Assembly: GCA_010909725.1 (NCBI GenBank)
Contig: JAACMV010000030.1
Span: 682,001 to 746,000 of the forward strand
Origin: Picochlorum sp. 'celeri'
Lineage: Eukaryota; Chlorophyta; Trebouxiophyceae
DNA: 64,000 bases
Direction of reading: 5' to 3'
Under the pieces are notes generated by a model, which saw nothing but the letters and a program-made list of their open reading frames with translations, ran no database searches and was not told where the DNA came from. Positions 63,024 through 64,000 of this stretch are shown piece by piece; the first letter of the stretch is position 1; the number at the start of each line of letters is the position of its first letter. The position numbers and the translations under genes are program-made.

Positions 63024-64000
63024 TTACTGCATTGGGATTGCCCAGGCCACGACACCAGCTGCCCCACCAAGAATCACAACAATGGGGGCAGGGACTTTGA
63101 GAATTTCTGTGGAGCCGAATGCAGCAATCCCTATGCAAATAGTTGTGGTTCTGAATGGGCTGGAGACGTATGCATTCAGCGTGAGTTGGAATACTGAGGT
63201 TATGATAAGGCCAACAGCAGCTGAATTCAAACCTGGCAAGGCTCTTCTGTAGATTTGCCAGTGTCGAAATGCACCCCAAAATGGTAATATAGCAAATATA
63301 ATGATGATTCCCGGAGCGAAAAGCCCAACCCAACATAATGCAATTCCTGCAATAGCAAACACGTTTGCATTTTGGGCAATGACTGCCCCAAGGAATGCAG
63401 AGAAATTGAACAATGGCCCTGGCATGGCTTGGGCAACTGCAAGACCCGCGTAGAATTGACTTGCTGACATCCAAGAACACTTGCATTCGGGGGTCACTTG
63501 AGCGACATCTGTATTTGAGCATAGTTCGTAGATTGTGGCATTAGCTGAGAGATCCTGTGGGCAACAAATGGATTGTTGGTTTGGACAGTCTGCCGCAACC
63601 ACATCATTATACAGCATTGGAAGCACAACTTGACCACCACCAAAGATGATTGAACCGGTTCTGTAAAATGCTGAGAACCAATGAAGCTCTTTATTGTCGA
63701 GGTATGATGTCTGCCCTGCCCCAACAAGCACACCAATCAGAACAGCTATCCAGATAAACAGCAATAGTCCACCTCCCAACTTGTTGAATCCGAGCCTATC
63801 CGTGCCAGTCGCCATTTTAGAAACTTGGACAACTTGATGGCGTTTGAAAATGATGGTGGTAAGTCCTCCCAGGAGGATGAGACAAGGAAAAGTCCAAGGC
63901 TTGGGCCAATAGAAGGCAATTACTGCTGATACTGTAGAAATGACCTGTAACAGTCTCTCAGAGTTGATCTTTTTATTTAACGCTACAGCTGCTGATGCAA
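63024..64000 (-). CDS. Chromate-transporter (CHR/ChrA) family protein, 5' part outside window
   Basis: The frame stays open to the last base of the window, so the 63815 Met is internal and at least 325 residues belong to it. The right part (AVALNKKINSERLLQVISTV, then WPKPWTFPCLILLGGL) is the end of the N-terminal CHR domain. The second CHR domain has FGGGQVVLPMLYNDVV and LAVAQAMPGPLFNFSAFLGA. These proteins move chromate or sulfate-like anions across membranes. An insertion with eight cysteines sits between the two conserved motifs (about 63480-63590), which I do not know from bacterial ChrA. It ends 92 bp from the convergent small gene. Confidence 0.9.
   Translation of the reverse strand, partial: ASAAVALNKKINSERLLQVISTVSAVIAFYWPKPWTFPCLILLGGLTTIIFKRHQVVQVSKMATGTDRLGFNKLGGGLLLFIWIAVLIGVLVGAGQTSYLDNKELHWFSAFYRTGSIIFGGGQVVLPMLYNDVVAADCPNQQSICCPQDLSANATIYELCSNTDVAQVTPECKCSWMSASQFYAGLAVAQAMPGPLFNFSAFLGAVIAQNANVFAIAGIALCWVGLFAPGIIIIFAILPFWGAFRHWQIYRRALPGLNSAAVGLIITSVFQLTLNAYVSSPFRTTTICIGIAAFGSTEILKVPAPIVVILGGAAGVVAWAIPMQ

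Overview
The window is nuclear DNA of a photosynthetic eukaryote, most likely a unicellular green alga (chlorophyte or prasinophyte grade); I do not assign a genus. The evidence is a one-helix light-harvesting-like protein, a chlorophyll-dephytylase-type hydrolase, an RbcX-like protein, a PPR-SMR protein, a nodulin-like MFS carrier and a plant-type N-terminus on COPI gamma. These sit beside purely eukaryotic machinery: MCM7, VPS53, RRN3, SPC25, COPI gamma, NSA2, E2/E3 ubiquitin enzymes and BET-type bromodomain protein. About 41 genes fit in 64 kb. Introns are few and short (mostly 65-230 nt, GT-AG, donors GTATGT, GTACGT or GTGAGT, acceptors TGCAG or TGTAG). I rebuilt most junctions by checking reading phase on both sides.

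Layout. 1-7.0 kb: MCM7 tail, membrane RING E3, split-barrel FMN protein, TruB-type pseudouridine synthase, a small protein of unknown function, and a secreted Cys-rich protein. The Cys-rich gene is bracketed by two nearly identical 183-185 bp direct repeats. 7.5-19 kb: RsfS/Iojap, COPI gamma, Met-tRNA formyltransferase, a protein of unknown function, PPR-SMR, MFS transporter. 19.4-26.5 kb: OHP/HLIP-like protein, PP1 inhibitor-3, VPS53, EF-hand MscS-like channel. About 27-32 kb: a KDZ-superfamily transposon with its transposase in two frames and a convergent coiled-coil ORF. 32.3-44.3 kb: AT-hook/Tudor protein, RRN3, bromodomain-NET protein, PAN-like membrane protein, E2, triple-KH protein, CysRS, TLC protein, RbcX-like. 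44.5-64 kb: CLD1-like hydrolase, a membrane protein of unknown function, BBE-type FAD oxidase, papain-like protease with half a granulin domain, TBC RabGAP, NSA2, DUF493 protein, ankyrin-RING E3, SPC25, glycosyltransferase-like protein, ABC-class ATPase, LRR protein, a small protein of unknown function, and a chromate transporter cut by the window end.

Organisation. Neighbouring genes alternate strand far more often than chance. The window is therefore a chain of head-to-head pairs sharing short promoters and tail-to-tail pairs whose stop codons often lie 12-60 bp apart, so 3' UTRs must be tiny or overlap antisense. Many stops are followed within tens of bases by TGTAA, the green-algal type of polyadenylation signal. 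There is no operon-like functional clustering, CRISPR array or rRNA, and I recognised no tRNA. The least ordinary regions are the KDZ element with its accessory ORF and the repeat-flanked Cys-rich gene.
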